Shown here: positions 1-11,343 of the stretch, piece after piece
Numbering within the stretch: position 1 is the stretch's first letter
Layout: every line of letters begins with the position of its first letter
Assembly: GCA_021307315.1 (NCBI GenBank)
Contig: JAJSPD010000038.1
Location: 372,001-436,000 of the forward strand
Direction: 5' to 3'
From: Bisporella sp. PMI_857
Taxonomy: Eukaryota > Ascomycota > Leotiomycetes > Helotiales > Helotiaceae
Length of the DNA stretch: 64,000 nucleotides
Notes under the pieces: model-generated
The model's input: the letters and a program-made list of their open reading frames with translations, nothing else
What the model was told of the DNA's origin: nothing
Database searches by the model: none
Made by a program: the position numbers and the translations under genes

Positions 1-257
1 TCATTCTCGTAGTATAATCACATTTTCTGATGATGGCTTCCTGCTTTGTACATGGGCGATTGGTCTAGTTGTCTCAATTATGTAGTACAGCTTGAACAAT
101 GAGAGTATTCTGTATATAGTTGAAATACGGTTATTCGCTGATCATACGCTTTGTACCAGCAAATACCTACCGCTCCTTGTCCTGCAATATCTAGGTATAT
201 CTCTTTATATTCGCAAGCTTCTCGTGGCAGCAAATCCCATCTCGCAACTCATTCAAA

Positions 258-1317
258 TCACTCATCCTCCTCCAACCCCGCCCTCTCCCAAATCTCCTCC
301 TTACTCATCCCATCCATCAGCATGGCCTCCAAATGCTCGAAGGCTTTCTTCCTCTTCGTACTCTTCCCACTCCAGTACTTTGACTCCTTTTCTATCTTTT
401 CTTTCTCCTCGGCTGTTACTGGTTTTACTTCTCCCTCCTTGAATGCATTCAGCCTAGCTTGCTTCTCCTCGTTCTCTGACTTCAGGGACTGGACTTTGGT
501 GGCCAGCTCTACTACTGTAGGTGAGGCTCTAAAGGTGGCGAGGGTACTGGAGAGAGTTTTGAGAATGGACTTGAGAGTTGGAATGTTCGTGCGGAGATAA
601 GTGATGGTTTCGTCCATGGCCGCTAGCTCAGCAGGAGATACAATGTCTGATGGATCCTAGGATGATGTCAGGTTTTCGCAAGCGGGCCATTGCCCTGCAC
701 AAGATAAAGGACGTAAGAGAAACGCACTTGTATAGCCCAAAACACAAACTGCGTTCCCTTTTTAGTGGCGTCCGTGTTTGTAGCTTTCATCATGATCTCG
801 TTTCTTCCTTCCATCTCCTTAAGTAACTTATCTGCCATTGTTTTTGTGACCTATCATTTGTCAGTACACGTTACTTGACTGCTCTGCCCAAGCTCTTTCT
901 GTGTTTCCCGTAGTAGATGCCTCCTAACTTCCATAATTGCTGCTCCAGCAATACTCTCGCTAAGGAAAGCCGACCAGAATTGAAGCCAAGCTCTAGATAC
1001 GAACTTACCTTCCCTCTCAAATTCGCACTAACCTCAGTCGCACTAAATGGCCTATTCTGCACCCTTAAATACTCCAAAATCATAGCCGCCGCCTCATCTC
1101 CCGTAATGGGCTTGGCTTTTGCCTCCTCCGTGTCTGCTTTCTTCGCAGTAGTCCCTCCATCGGTCACCCTCTTCACAACTCCTACTCCCGCGCCAGCATC
1201 ATCTTTCTTGGTAGTTGCCGTCTTGGGTTTCCTAGCCTTTTCGACTTTCGCTCTCTCTGTCTTTGGCCGGAGAGGATCTGCCTCATCTGCTTTGGGCTTC
1301 GGCGCTGCTTTGACCAT
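258..1317 (-). CDS. HOP2: Hop2-like meiotic recombination protein (TBPIP/PSMC3IP family), 3 exons
   Basis: Homolog of Hop2, the partner of Mnd1 that helps Dmc1/Rad51 pair homologous chromosomes in meiosis. Exons 1317-1009, 850-728 and 656-258 join in frame (103+41+132 codons, about 276 aa). The N-terminal winged-helix begins at AAAMILEYLRVQNRPFSATE, crosses intron 1 (NLRGK/VTKTMADKLLKEMEGR) and reads on to FVFWAIQ/DPSDIVSP; a heptad-rich coiled coil (ITYLRTNIPTLKSILKTLSS) follows and the family's basic tail (YWSGKSTKRKKAFEHLEAML) ends it. Splice sites are GTAAGT/TAG and GTGCGT/TAG. The N-terminus carries a Lys/Ala-rich extension of about 60 residues, longer than in yeast. The start at 1317 precedes MVKAAPKPK; an in-frame ATG at 1395 would add 26 residues. 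Family call is firm, start less so. Confidence 0.87.
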
Positions 1318-1966
1318 TTTCGCGACGTCTGGTAGGGGGACGAGAGATGTTGTGAGATTCACGGTTTGATAGGGCAGGTTTAAACTATTGTACAACTGGG
1401 TGAGAATTACATTGAAGCTATATTATGCATAGGAAATATAGGATCGTCAGTTGTGTAGAGATTATTGAAAAGGTCAGATAAATTAGTATGGGTTGGCTTG
1501 CAGGCAAAAGGAAAGAGGAAAGCGCAATTGCTAACTGGGAAGGGACGGTGCCAAGACTATCATATCTTTGACATTTTCGACACCAGAACTCCGAGGGACA
1601 AGATATGAATAGACTAGAGCCACAATGCTTTCTAGCGTTGATCTGAGTTAGGGATTTATCAAGCACTCTCATATTCAAGTTCATGCAGCTTTGCATGATC
1701 TATTATGTATTAAATACCTTACTCCATTCGAAGTACGACGATTCGAATTGCGACAAAGAAGGCTCATAACAAAGGCCTGGGTATCATTACTATACTCAAG
1801 TAAATATTGCTTGGGCTTTTCCGTGTCTGCATGCGTGGCCTGCAGATGCTCCGCAAAGAGAAGAAGAAAACGCCAATCAATGCACGCTCATCCTATGCCC
1901 GATCTAACTAACTCCCTATTCTGGAAATCTCAGCAACATAGGCCGTTCTGATCTCGTTGCCCATAA
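1318..1966. other. Intergenic, HOP2 upstream region and Skt5-like 3' region
   Basis: About 650 bases holding the HOP2 promoter and the 3' UTR of the next minus-strand gene. Only short unsupported open frames are present; no RNA gene or repeat was recognised. Confidence 0.6.
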
Positions 1967-4900
1967 TCACATTATTATCTATCCAATGTTAGCAGATATT
2001 TCATACAGAGGGCGGCAAACATACACAATCACCCTGAGGCTTGGCATCAGGAATGCCCATTTCTGCAAATGTAGCTGGCCCTTGCTTTTTCGGGGGGCCA
2101 GTAGATGTTGTAGAAGTTGGTGTACCAGGCGCAGTTGAATCAGGTCGCGCGCTTTGCGATGACATGGTATGTTGTGGAGGTCTTTGCGAGTGAGCCATCC
2201 TACTCTCCTGGCTATACGTCGAAGTCGCAGAAACTGGGCTCTGCATGCTCGGTTGTCTAGGGTCTGGTCTGCGGTCATAGCCAGGGCTCATCACAGGCGT
2301 AATTGGTGTCATAGAGCTGCCTCGCTCAGGCCGAACGAAGTGATTCTGAGCAGGATCTCTGCGTTGGACGTAAGAACTGTCTACTCGTGGTTGAGGAGTT
2401 TGAGGAGCGACAGGCTTGCGAGAGGGTTCAGATGGATAATCTTGAGCGGGATGTAGCGGTAGTTGTGGTATAGGTTTATTAACATTTGAAGGCGCTGATT
2501 TTTGTAATCTATTAGGTTCTTGAGGATTGCGGCCCATGCTTGGAAGCCGTAATGGCTCTACTTGGGGTAGTGTTGGAGCTCGGTTGGGACCTGGGCCAGG
2601 GGATGGTTGACGATAACTTTGAGGTACCTGCGGTTGCCAAGTTGCTGATCCCGAGCCTGCTGAGCTCACACGATTGCCCGTCAGGTTCTGGCCGCGACCA
2701 CCATAATTAGGCATATTACCTTGACTGCTTGTTGGTCGTGGATGCTCAACTGGGCTCTGGAGGCTATATGGATCATTTGGGCCTCTGTTCAATGGTCGAA
2801 TACCGAATGCAGAAGATGGTCTATCTGCTGGAGGTCCCACGGAATTTGCCCGGAGCCCGCCTTGATTATATGAGGGTGTTTGCAATGACTGGCGACCGCG
2901 AATGGGAGGCATGTCATCTTCTGGATATGGCGCAGTTGATGCAGAGCGTGGTGGAAGAGCAGTGCTATTCTGAGCACGTCCTGCATAGGAGTTTCTAGGA
3001 TCAGGCATATCAACTGTACTATCTGGTATGGAAGGTAATGCGGCGCCTCTTTGCTTGAATCGATCTGGGCGGACACCACGTTGCGATCCGTATTGAGACT
3101 TGATCCGTGAGATGGCAACTTGCTCGTGGTCCTTTTTTGAGAACACGTTGTTCCTCTTTATGCTGTCTATTCTTCCAAGAGCATCCTTATTTCCATGTTC
3201 CGCCGCTTTCTGGTACCAAATCTCGGACTCCCGCAGGTCAACCGGCACGTACATCCCAATCTCGTAAAAGTAACCCATTGCGAATTCCGCAGTAGGCATC
3301 TTCGTCGCGGCAGCCCGTTTCGCATAGGTGAAAGCTAGCTCCTCGTTCTTCTCGAAAACACCTTCGTAACCACATAGGAACCATTTACTAATTGCCATAT
3401 CCGCTTCAGATTCTCCTTGTCGTGAAGCAAGTGCGTTGTAATGCAGAGATAAAGCCGGCTCGAATTCACAACCGAGTTGACATAACTCATAGGCTTGAGC
3501 CATCTTTAACTGAGCTTTCGAGAATCCTAGATAGGCCGCTTTCTCTATGAAAATTTTCGCATCATTCAAGTCATATGCTAGATATTGGTCTGGAACGCTA
3601 ATGTTTGGTAACTCTCGAGCCAAAAGCATACCATAGATATAGGCTCCCTGGGGAGCATTCTCATCTGCTGTCTCGGCAGCAAATCGTATGAGTTCTATAC
3701 CCCGCTGATAGTCCTGTCTTGTATCGTGCTGTCCTAGCAATGTCATCATGCCTAACCGGTAATTGGAAGCCGAATCCCTCATAGCCACGCCTTTCTGGTA
3801 ATGCTCAATGGCCTTGAATGCATTATTCGAAGTTTCGTATTGCATGCCTATCCGGTAATCCGCTCGAGCGTAGCCTCTTCCAGCAGATCTCGTGTAAGCC
3901 TGGAAAGCCTCCTTCTTGTCTAATCTATATCCGAATTTTCCAAACTCGAGCCACATCCCCTTCATAAACTCAGCTTTAGGATGGTGCTGTTCTGCAAGAA
4001 AGTTAACAATACTGAGCGCATCCACTCTTATTTCATGCTCCATCCTCGGTGTGCTAGACCTGGGAGGTAGCCCATCTGCCTGCCGCTCCCTGCTTGCACT
4101 CGTGCTGATTATTTCGACATAATTCAAAGCATCCTGTGCCCAAGCCAACTGCATTTCCGGATCAGTGGAATTGAGCACTGGGGATCTCGCCCTAAACAAT
4201 ATCTCCTCTTTTTCGTCATCAGACAAAGGCACATTATTTCCGGCATCTCGGAGTTTGGGAAAAGGGGAGAATTTCGGGGATTCTAGCCCAGGGAATTGTT
4301 GCAGTGATGCCCTGTTCAGATTCTGATACGCAGCCGCATTTGTGTGTTGGTAGCTAGCTGTAAAAGCTGGACCCGTTCCTCGTGCCATTTGAGAAGTAGC
4401 TACACTCGATAGGGAAGAGTCGCGAGTGTGCGAACTGTGCTGATAGGTAGGAGATGTCATGGATGAAGCGGTTGACTGCGAACTGACGCGGTTTCCTCCC
4501 GCACTTCGTGCCTCAAGCTCTAGGTGTGCAAGCTGGTCTTGCATGTTTGAGGGAACCTCGGGCATTATTCTACGTTTTTTAATCAGCTTGGTACTTGTCC
4601 TTGCCGTCATACTTGCTGGGGGCGGAAGAAATTTGGAGACGACTAGATTTTGGGGTTCCTTCGTACCTTTGAGGTGCTGGCGATACAACTTCTGGCATGT
4701 AGTAATCGTCAGTTCCATATCCAGGATAGAACGTGGCTCCCAACTTGGGAGGCTGCTCTGACCCGCCGCTCATGCTTCCGGGTTGGTGCTGACCTCCGAC
4801 CTGGTAATGTTCCCCGCTGTCGTGTCGCGGAGGTGCAGGGCTGCTGACGTACGACTGAAGGTCTATCAAAGACGAAGGAACATTAGCCACAATCTTCTCG

Positions 4901-5266
4901 CGCTTTCCTACAAATGAGTATCCTGTGGTTGAGCAGGCAAAGGCTTTGGGATCTTGAATGCTTTATGTAAATGCGCACTACGACCCAAAGTAGGGACCCT
5001 GGAATCGGCGAAGGATTACCAGGCTAACTACCTGGTCTCTTTGTGTGCTTCTCGTTGGTCAGGTTGGGGTTGTTTCAAGGCAGACTACCTTATTTCTTGT
5101 GCCGAAAAGGAGCAGTCGGAGAATAAGAATATAAACCCAACCAGACCAGGAGGCTTCATTCTATAAAAAGCCAAGGGATGAACTTACCAGCATTTTGGGA
5201 GAACCCCAGCCGCAATTTCAACTTTCTAGCGTATTCAGAGTCTAACCCGGCGTACAATTCCCCCAT
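1967..5266 (-). CDS. SKT5: Skt5/Chs4-like chitin synthase regulator with Sel1 repeats and C-terminal CAAX box
   Basis: Activator/anchor of a chitin synthase at sites of wall growth, by homology to yeast Chs4/Skt5. Exons 5266-5188, 4907-4667, 4569-2025 and 1978-1967 give about 958 aa. The first exon encodes MGELYAGLDSEYARKLKLRL; residues about 290-560 hold tandem Sel1/TPR-like repeats (for example AEFMKGMWLEFGKFGY, ARADYRIGMQYE, SASNYRLGMMTLLG, PTAEFAMGYFYEIGMYVP); the last third is Pro/Ser/Gln-rich and disordered. Reading straight through, the frame would end after GDCVCLPPSV, but a GTATGT donor just after the Cys codon and a CTAAC/TAG acceptor 46 bases on yield the ending D-C-I-I-M, a farnesylation-type CAAX box as in yeast Chs4. 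The intron between 4667 and 4569 (GTACGA..GTAG) is the least certain junction. Fungi have several Sel1-repeat Chs4 paralogs; which one this is cannot be told here. Confidence 0.85.
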
Positions 5267-6215
5267 TTTGCGGCTGTGTCTCACCAAAAGTGGACGGGAC
5301 AAATTGGCAGGGAGTGGGAGAGAGAGAGAGAGACACACAAAATGAAGAAGAGAGGGAAGCAGTGACCTAAGCAGGACCAGGAGCACAAGTAGTTGCGTGT
5401 TGTTTTACTTGGTAGTACAAGGAATGGGCGAGTTCACTTCATTACCCCTTCATTCACCGCGTGATTCTAGTCATGGTTTTTCTAGCGCACCGCCATTACC
5501 ACATCATCTACGCACTCCTTCGGGCCTCGAGTTGGCCGTGGAGTTACACAACCCCATACAACAGTTCCAATATATTATTGTTCGAGTGTGTTATTCGCAC
5601 ACTCGTCATTATGAGTGCTCAGCCTCGTGTAGGTTGCCGGCGGTCCGGGACAATTTATGCCTGGGCCGTTGCAAGACCGGCTCAATCAGCGCCGCGCCAT
5701 AGCTTGATCAACACAATGATGAGCGGCGTTCTCAGCTTCAACATGTTTGTTACTGAGAATAGAGCTGGATGATTAATACATCCACAAAAAAGACCTTCCA
5801 GCGGCACAAACATTAAGCAATGATTATGGCCCTCCGTTTGGACAAATGTGATCTGAGATATACACAATTTATACCTTGTGGTAATGAATCCCATGTGCCA
5901 CCAAAATAAGCTTAAAAAGCACACGCCTCACACTGTGCAACGCTGGCAATATCAATGTTGGAAGTTTTAATGTACCATAGTTTGCATCCCATGAACATCC
6001 CATACTGGAAACTAATTCATCCCGAGATTGCGGAAGGGGAGGTGTGGGCAAGGCTAAATAAAGTTGACAATAGCTAACATGCGAGGCTGTAAAGCTTGAA
6101 CACGCGCCTCACGCGTTGATATTCCAGCACAGCCTCAGAGGCTTCTGAAACAAAATATTCTAGGGCCAGATCTCTTGCAGCCTCTCTTCCGACCGTCTGG
6201 CATACCAGGCGCTAC
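5267..6215. promoter_or_regulatory. Divergent intergenic region between SKT5-like gene and CHL1
   Basis: About 950 bases between two divergently transcribed genes, so it must hold both promoters. A GA-rich (CT-rich on the coding strand) stretch near 5310-5360 lies just upstream of the SKT5-like start, a usual fungal 5' UTR feature. No specific operator was recognised. Confidence 0.5.
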
Positions 6216-9141
6216 ATGGCTTCGGACGCTGACACCAAGGGTCATAATAAGGATGGAAGTTCACGTGTTGCGGCAGAAACAACAAGGAGCTTCCATCATC
6301 CTTACACTCCTTATGCTATCCAAGAGGCATTTATGAGCATCGTCTATCAGGTGCTTGAGGAGGGCAAGGTAGGAATACTTGAAAGCCCTACAGGCACGGT
6401 AAGGAGTTTCCCAGATTTTGTGTTCACGTGATCACACGTTTGTACAATACAGACCTAGTAATTTGTGGCTGGAAATTGGCTAAGTCTTAATAGGGCAAAT
6501 CTCTCAGTCTAATATGTGGATCGTTGACTTGGCTACGTGATTACAAGGGGAAAGAATTTGAGGAAGGTCTCAGTTTGGGTCAAGCTGGTAAGGATTCTAC
6601 CAGAAGTCCCAGAATCTAACTGACAATGTATCCTAGATCCTGATGAGCCAGTTTGGATTATCGAGCATGCTAAAGCCAGAAAGCGGGGAGAACTCCTGCG
6701 TCACAGAGAAGATCTGGAAGCAAGATTAGCTAGAATCCGTGCAAAAGAGAGAAGGGAGCGACAGCGATTCCTGAAAGGAGATCAGGATTGGAAAAAGAGA
6801 CGTCTGGGCTCCGAGAGCAATTCGGGAGAAGTGGAAGATGATGAGCAATACGTGTTAGATGACTATGATAGTGATGGAGAGAGGTCGATCAAGAGAGGAA
6901 ATTCGACAGATGGACTTTCCGCGGCAACACTCGAACTGATGGAACAGCTTGGGATGACCTCCCAGACACCTCTAGAGGATGATCTTGAGACCGAAGATGA
7001 GACAAAGGTACGTCATTCATCATCTATGCTATATCTCTAAATAACGAGTACAGATATTCTTCTGTTCCCGGACCCATTCTCAACTAACCCAATTCATTGG
7101 CGAACTTCGAAGGGTGAAATTCCCTCCCACCATTGCTTCCGATGAAAAGTCTGGCGAGGGGCCTGACATAGAAGATCTGAAACATCTCACTCTCGGATCA
7201 CGCAAAAATCTCTGCATAAACCCAAAAGTAAACAAGCTCTTCTCAGTGACCACTATTAACGAGCGATGTGCCGAACTCCAACAGCCAGGCACTGCTCAAG
7301 AGGACAGATGCGCGTTTCTTCCTAACAAGGAGAATCAGTCACTCGTAAATGACTTTCGAGATCATGCTCTCGCCACAATCCGCGATATTGAGGATCTGGG
7401 ATCTCTTGGTAAGGAACTTGGTATATGTCCATATTATGCTTCGCGCTCAGCCATTAAGCAGTCTGAGATAGTTACTCTACCCTATCCTCTGCTGCTGCAA
7501 AAGAGCGCGAGGGAGGCACTGGGACTGAATCTGAAAGGGCATGTCGTCATCATCGATGAGGCACATAATTTAATGGATGCTATAGCTGGAATTGAAGGTG
7601 TTGAAGTCAGCTTGAAGCAACTAAAGAGAGCCAGAGTACAGCTGGGTGTTTATCTACAGAGATTTAGGAACAGACTGAAGGGTAAGAATAGGGTTTATAT
7701 AGCACAAGTCGTGCGGGTCATTGACTCTTTGTCTGGATACCTGGAAGGAAGACTAGCATTTCCGGTATGCCTTCTTATGCATGCCTTGCAAGCATTCACT
7801 AACATCACTCTCAGAAACTTGATGGTATTGTGGATGATAAAGAGCTGTTAGCTGGTAAAGGAGTTGATCAAATCAACCTTTTTAAGCTGGTGAAATACCT
7901 CCAGGAAAGTAAACTCGCACGTAAAGTCGAAGGTTATGCAGCTCAAGCAGCAGCCTCAGAACCTCAACAAACCAAGTTCGCGGCGAAGCCAGAAACAACA
8001 ACTCCTGTTCTTCATCATATATCGTCATTACTGTCTGCACTTACCCACCCTTCAAATGAAGGACGACTCTTTTTCTTCAAGGACTTATCATCACAGGACC
8101 CAGAAAACATCTGTCTCAAGTTTCTCCTGCTTGATCCCTCTTCGCACTTTCAGGAGATTGTGTCCGACGCGCGGTAAGCATTATCTGTGCTCACGCACAA
8201 ATCTTATTTACTTGCTAACGCATTCTAGCGCCGTCATCCTCGCTGGCGGAACTATGTCCCCTATGGCCGACTACACATCTCACCTCTTTCCCTACCTCGC
8301 GCCAACAGACATAACAACTCTGTCCTGCGGCCACGTAATTCCACCCTCCAATCTCTGCGCCTGGACCCTCAGCTCCGGGCCATCCACTTCGCCTTTCGAA
8401 TTTACGTATAAGAATCGGACTAACACTGCCATGCTCGATGATCTGGGTCGTGCACTGCTGAACATATGTAACATAGTGCCTGATGGTGTCGTCGCTTTCT
8501 TTCCCAGCTATCTCTTCCTCGATGCCGTTGTTAAGCAATGGAACACAACGAAAGAAGGGAAGAGTATCTGGGAGAAGCTGGAAGGGAAAAAAGCTTTGTT
8601 CAGAGAGGCTAAGGAGAAAGGAGCAGATGATGTCCTAAGTGAGTATGCAAAAGCTATTGATACCGGTAAGGGAGGTTTACTCCTCAGCGTCGTGGGAGGG
8701 AAGATGTCTGAAGGCATCAATTTCTCTGATCGTCTTGGTCGCTGTGTCGTTATCGTTGGCCTGCCGTTTCCAAACATCAATAGTGCAGAGTGGAGGGCGA
8801 AGATTGAGTATATCGAATCCTCGACTTTAGAGCGGCTAGAAAGAATAGAAGGGGAGCATCTAGGAAAAGAGGAGAAAGTCAGGAGGGCGAAGGAGGAAGG
8901 GAAGGAATTCTATGAGAATGCTTGTATGAGAGCTGTAAACCAGAGCGTCGGACGAGCGATCCGCCATCGTGAGGATTATGCAGCGATTGTCATGATTGAT
9001 CGGAGATTTGGGAATCAGAGAATCAAGAGCAAACTACCAGGATGGATTCAAGAGGGTTTAGTGCCCGATGCTGCAGACATGAGCTTTGGGCAGATGATGG
9101 GGACGCTAGGTGGCTTCTTCAGGGGCAAGACGGGGGCATAA
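6216..9141 (+). CDS. CHL1: ATP-dependent DNA helicase Chl1 (DDX11, XPD-like Fe-S superfamily 2)
   Basis: Fe-S cluster helicase of the XPD/FANCJ/DDX11 group, needed for sister-chromatid cohesion and genome stability in the nucleus. Six exons, 6216-6398, 6494-6587, 6637-7007, 7054-7764, 7815-8173 and 8229-9141, join in frame to about 876 aa, normal for the family. Walker A (SPTGTGKS, residues 57-64) is rebuilt exactly across intron 1. Four Fe-S cysteines sit near 270, 288, 302 and 341 (NLCIN, ERCAE, DRCAF, GICPYY). Motif II is IIDEAHN (about 383), motif III-like [11 protein letters not shown], motif [13 protein letters not shown] and motif [15 protein letters not shown]. The acidic/Lys insert at about 95-205 between motifs I and Ia is typical of Chl1. 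All key residues are present; it appears functional. Confidence 0.95.
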
Positions 9142-9595
9142 AGACTACATGAATAACGAAGGTATGACTACGGTCATGAGCTTGATGGGGTATTGCAAAA
9201 TGTAATCTTGTGGTAGTACCCGAATAGAAAATATCAGACAGCATGAGGGAGCAAACATAATTTATTTGGAATCGAAAGTAAGATATGTCCGTAACAGAAC
9301 TCTTTATTACTCTTCTCTTGAGCTATGGTTTAAAAACACGCTATGTCGGGAGCCATCATTCAGAGTACGATCACATCATTTATCACTTCTCAGGAAATTC
9401 TAAGTGATAGTCTGGCCATCACAAGAAACTAATGTTATTTTCAGTGTTTAAACCTTATATACTAGGCACCAAAATGCAGAAAGTGGGGCGCACTAAGAAC
9501 TTCTCGCTTAGCTCACACACAGCAAATTGTCGAGATCAAATCGAGCCTCCTCGAAATTATTCCATCACGACAAACGACCGGTATCAACACACAAG
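9142..9595. promoter_or_regulatory. CHL1 3' end and RPL28 promoter
   Basis: 454 bases between two tandem plus-strand genes. It should hold the CHL1 polyadenylation region and the ribosomal-protein promoter. A pyrimidine-rich stretch (9300-9320, CTTTATTACTCTTCTCTTG) is seen; no certain element can be named. Confidence 0.45.
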
Positions 9596-10378
9596 ATGCC
9601 TACCCATTTGAGCAAAACCCGCAAGCAGTACGTCCAACCCACATCTATGCTCTCTGCCATCCCAATTCCCATCGCGCTCCTCCGTCCTCATCGGAACAAG
9701 AAGCCATGAAGAACGGAGTTTTTGAGCGCGGGGAGGCAGATTTTCCAGGCCCATTCCCAACCCTCTCCCCCTCTGCAAAAGCAAAGGGGGAGAGCGCGGG
9801 AAGAGGGAGAGGAAATTCCTAGAAAGCTGACGAGATTTCCCACAGTCGCGGCCACGTCTCCGCCGGAAAGGGTCGTGTAGGCAAGCACCGCAAGCACCCC
9901 GGTGGACGCGGTTTGGCAGGTGGCCAGCACCACCACCGCACCAACATGGACAAGTACCACCCTGGATACTTTGGAAAGGTCGGCATGCGGTACTTCCACA
10001 AGCAGGGCAACCACTTCTGGAAGCCGGTCATCAACCTCGATAAGGTACGTCTGCAATCCGTCTCTATGAGCCCCCCTTTCACACGAGAGCGATGAAATAT
10101 GTCGATTGGGGAAGGGGAAAAGTTTAGAAGATGATGAGGGTTAACGTTTTCGCACAGCTCTGGTCCCTCGTCCCGGCCGAGAAGCGCGAAGAATACCTCG
10201 CCGAGGGCGCAAAGAAGAACACCATCCCCGTGCTGGACCTCCTCCCCCTCGGCTACAGCAAGGTGCTCGGCAAAGGCCGACTCCCGTCCGTCCCCTGGTT
10301 GTGCGCGCGCGATGGGTCAGCAAGCTAGCGGAGAAGAAGATCACCGAGGCCGGAGGCGTCGTCGAGCTCGTTGCATAA
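9596..10378 (+). CDS. RPL28: 60S ribosomal protein uL15 (L28/L27a), 3 exons, one-base frameshift in last exon
   Basis: Large-subunit ribosomal protein near the peptidyl-transferase/tunnel region. Exons 9596-9627, 9846-10044 and 10158-10378. The start [10 protein letters not shown] is joined to [20 protein letters not shown] and [15 protein letters not shown], the family hallmark; intron positions are the usual early ones of fungal ribosomal genes. In exon 3 the frame runs through [19 protein letters not shown] and then shifts: the expected ending ([26 protein letters not shown], stop at 10376-10378) lies in another frame. The lengths are one base short of a 150-aa protein, and the break falls at the C-run 10292-10295. 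Because uL15 is essential and normally single copy, the missing C is more likely a sequencing or assembly error than a real mutation. Confidence 0.93.
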
Positions 10379-11343
10379 GCGTTGTTTTTCCTTCCGTTTC
10401 CCTTTCCTTTCCGCTTGATACAGGGGCTTGGGAAGGAGTGATATGGCTTGCGATATCGATTATTCGGGCCGTGGCTTCGCCGATGGGGGACGGAGCTGCG
10501 TGGGCTACGATAGCATGAATGAAAAAGTCAAATCACAAAGCAAAACTTTTCCCCGTGGTTGTGTGAAGGGAGCGGATATGCTGTATTTGTGATCGTTGCC
10601 TGCTGATGGCTGGACAGGAAAATATAGCCCTCCCGTGATAAGTTTTGCAACCAAAGGGACTCCAGCAAGCTCGTTGAGAAACTACTCCAACTAAAAGGAA
10701 TAAAAGACTACGTATTACAATCGAAAAGATGATACCAAAACATATGCAGAGGTTACCCATAATTTATCGTGCAAATAGGCTTCTCAACAGCTTCTGAATC
10801 CATTTCACTTACATAACAGAGTTAACAAATGTTATACGCATAGGAGGGAGCTAGCTTATAGCTCATAATCACATATTTAGCTTCAGTTTCTATATAACTT
10901 CTTTTGTTTTCATTTTGTTTCCCTTTCTACGGCTTCTGTATGCTCTGTCCTCTATCTCGGGTTTCTCTTTCTCCTTTTTCTCCTTTCAATCCCCTCCACA
11001 CAAGTGCTTTTTTTCATATCGTCGTATCAGTCCCAAATCAACCCGCCACCAACGCCAGAACCTAGAAGCCTGAGAACAAAAGAAGTGAAATCAAGGCTGT
11101 CTATGTTACACAAAAGATGGATAATGGAATGCGTGTGATAAGCCCAACATTGTATACGTGTATAAGCATTCCGAGGTAGTCTGAAGGTCAGTCTCACCTT
11201 TTTCGACTTTGCCGGATATTTAAATGGAATATATTGGGCGTGATTATTTGGTCGCTGCCGTTAGGGGCATCGTTTTTTGTGTTTTGGTATCATGTAGCTC
11301 GTCTCTTTTGTCATTTTGGGTTGTCAAAGTGGTGGGAAGTCAC
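10379..11343. other. Convergent intergenic region, RPL28 and CCCH gene 3' ends
   Basis: About 960 bases between converging genes, so mostly 3' UTR and terminator sequence. A T- and C-rich tract runs from 10895 to 11000. No coding potential beyond short frames. Confidence 0.5.

Noticed and set aside
151..600. Plus-strand 149-aa frame opposite HOP2 exon 3
   Set aside because: Antisense shadow of a conserved coding exon; Ser/Phe-rich translation without domain.
917..1369. Plus-strand 150-aa frame opposite HOP2 exon 1
   Set aside because: Antisense shadow; codons mirror the Lys/Ala-rich exon.
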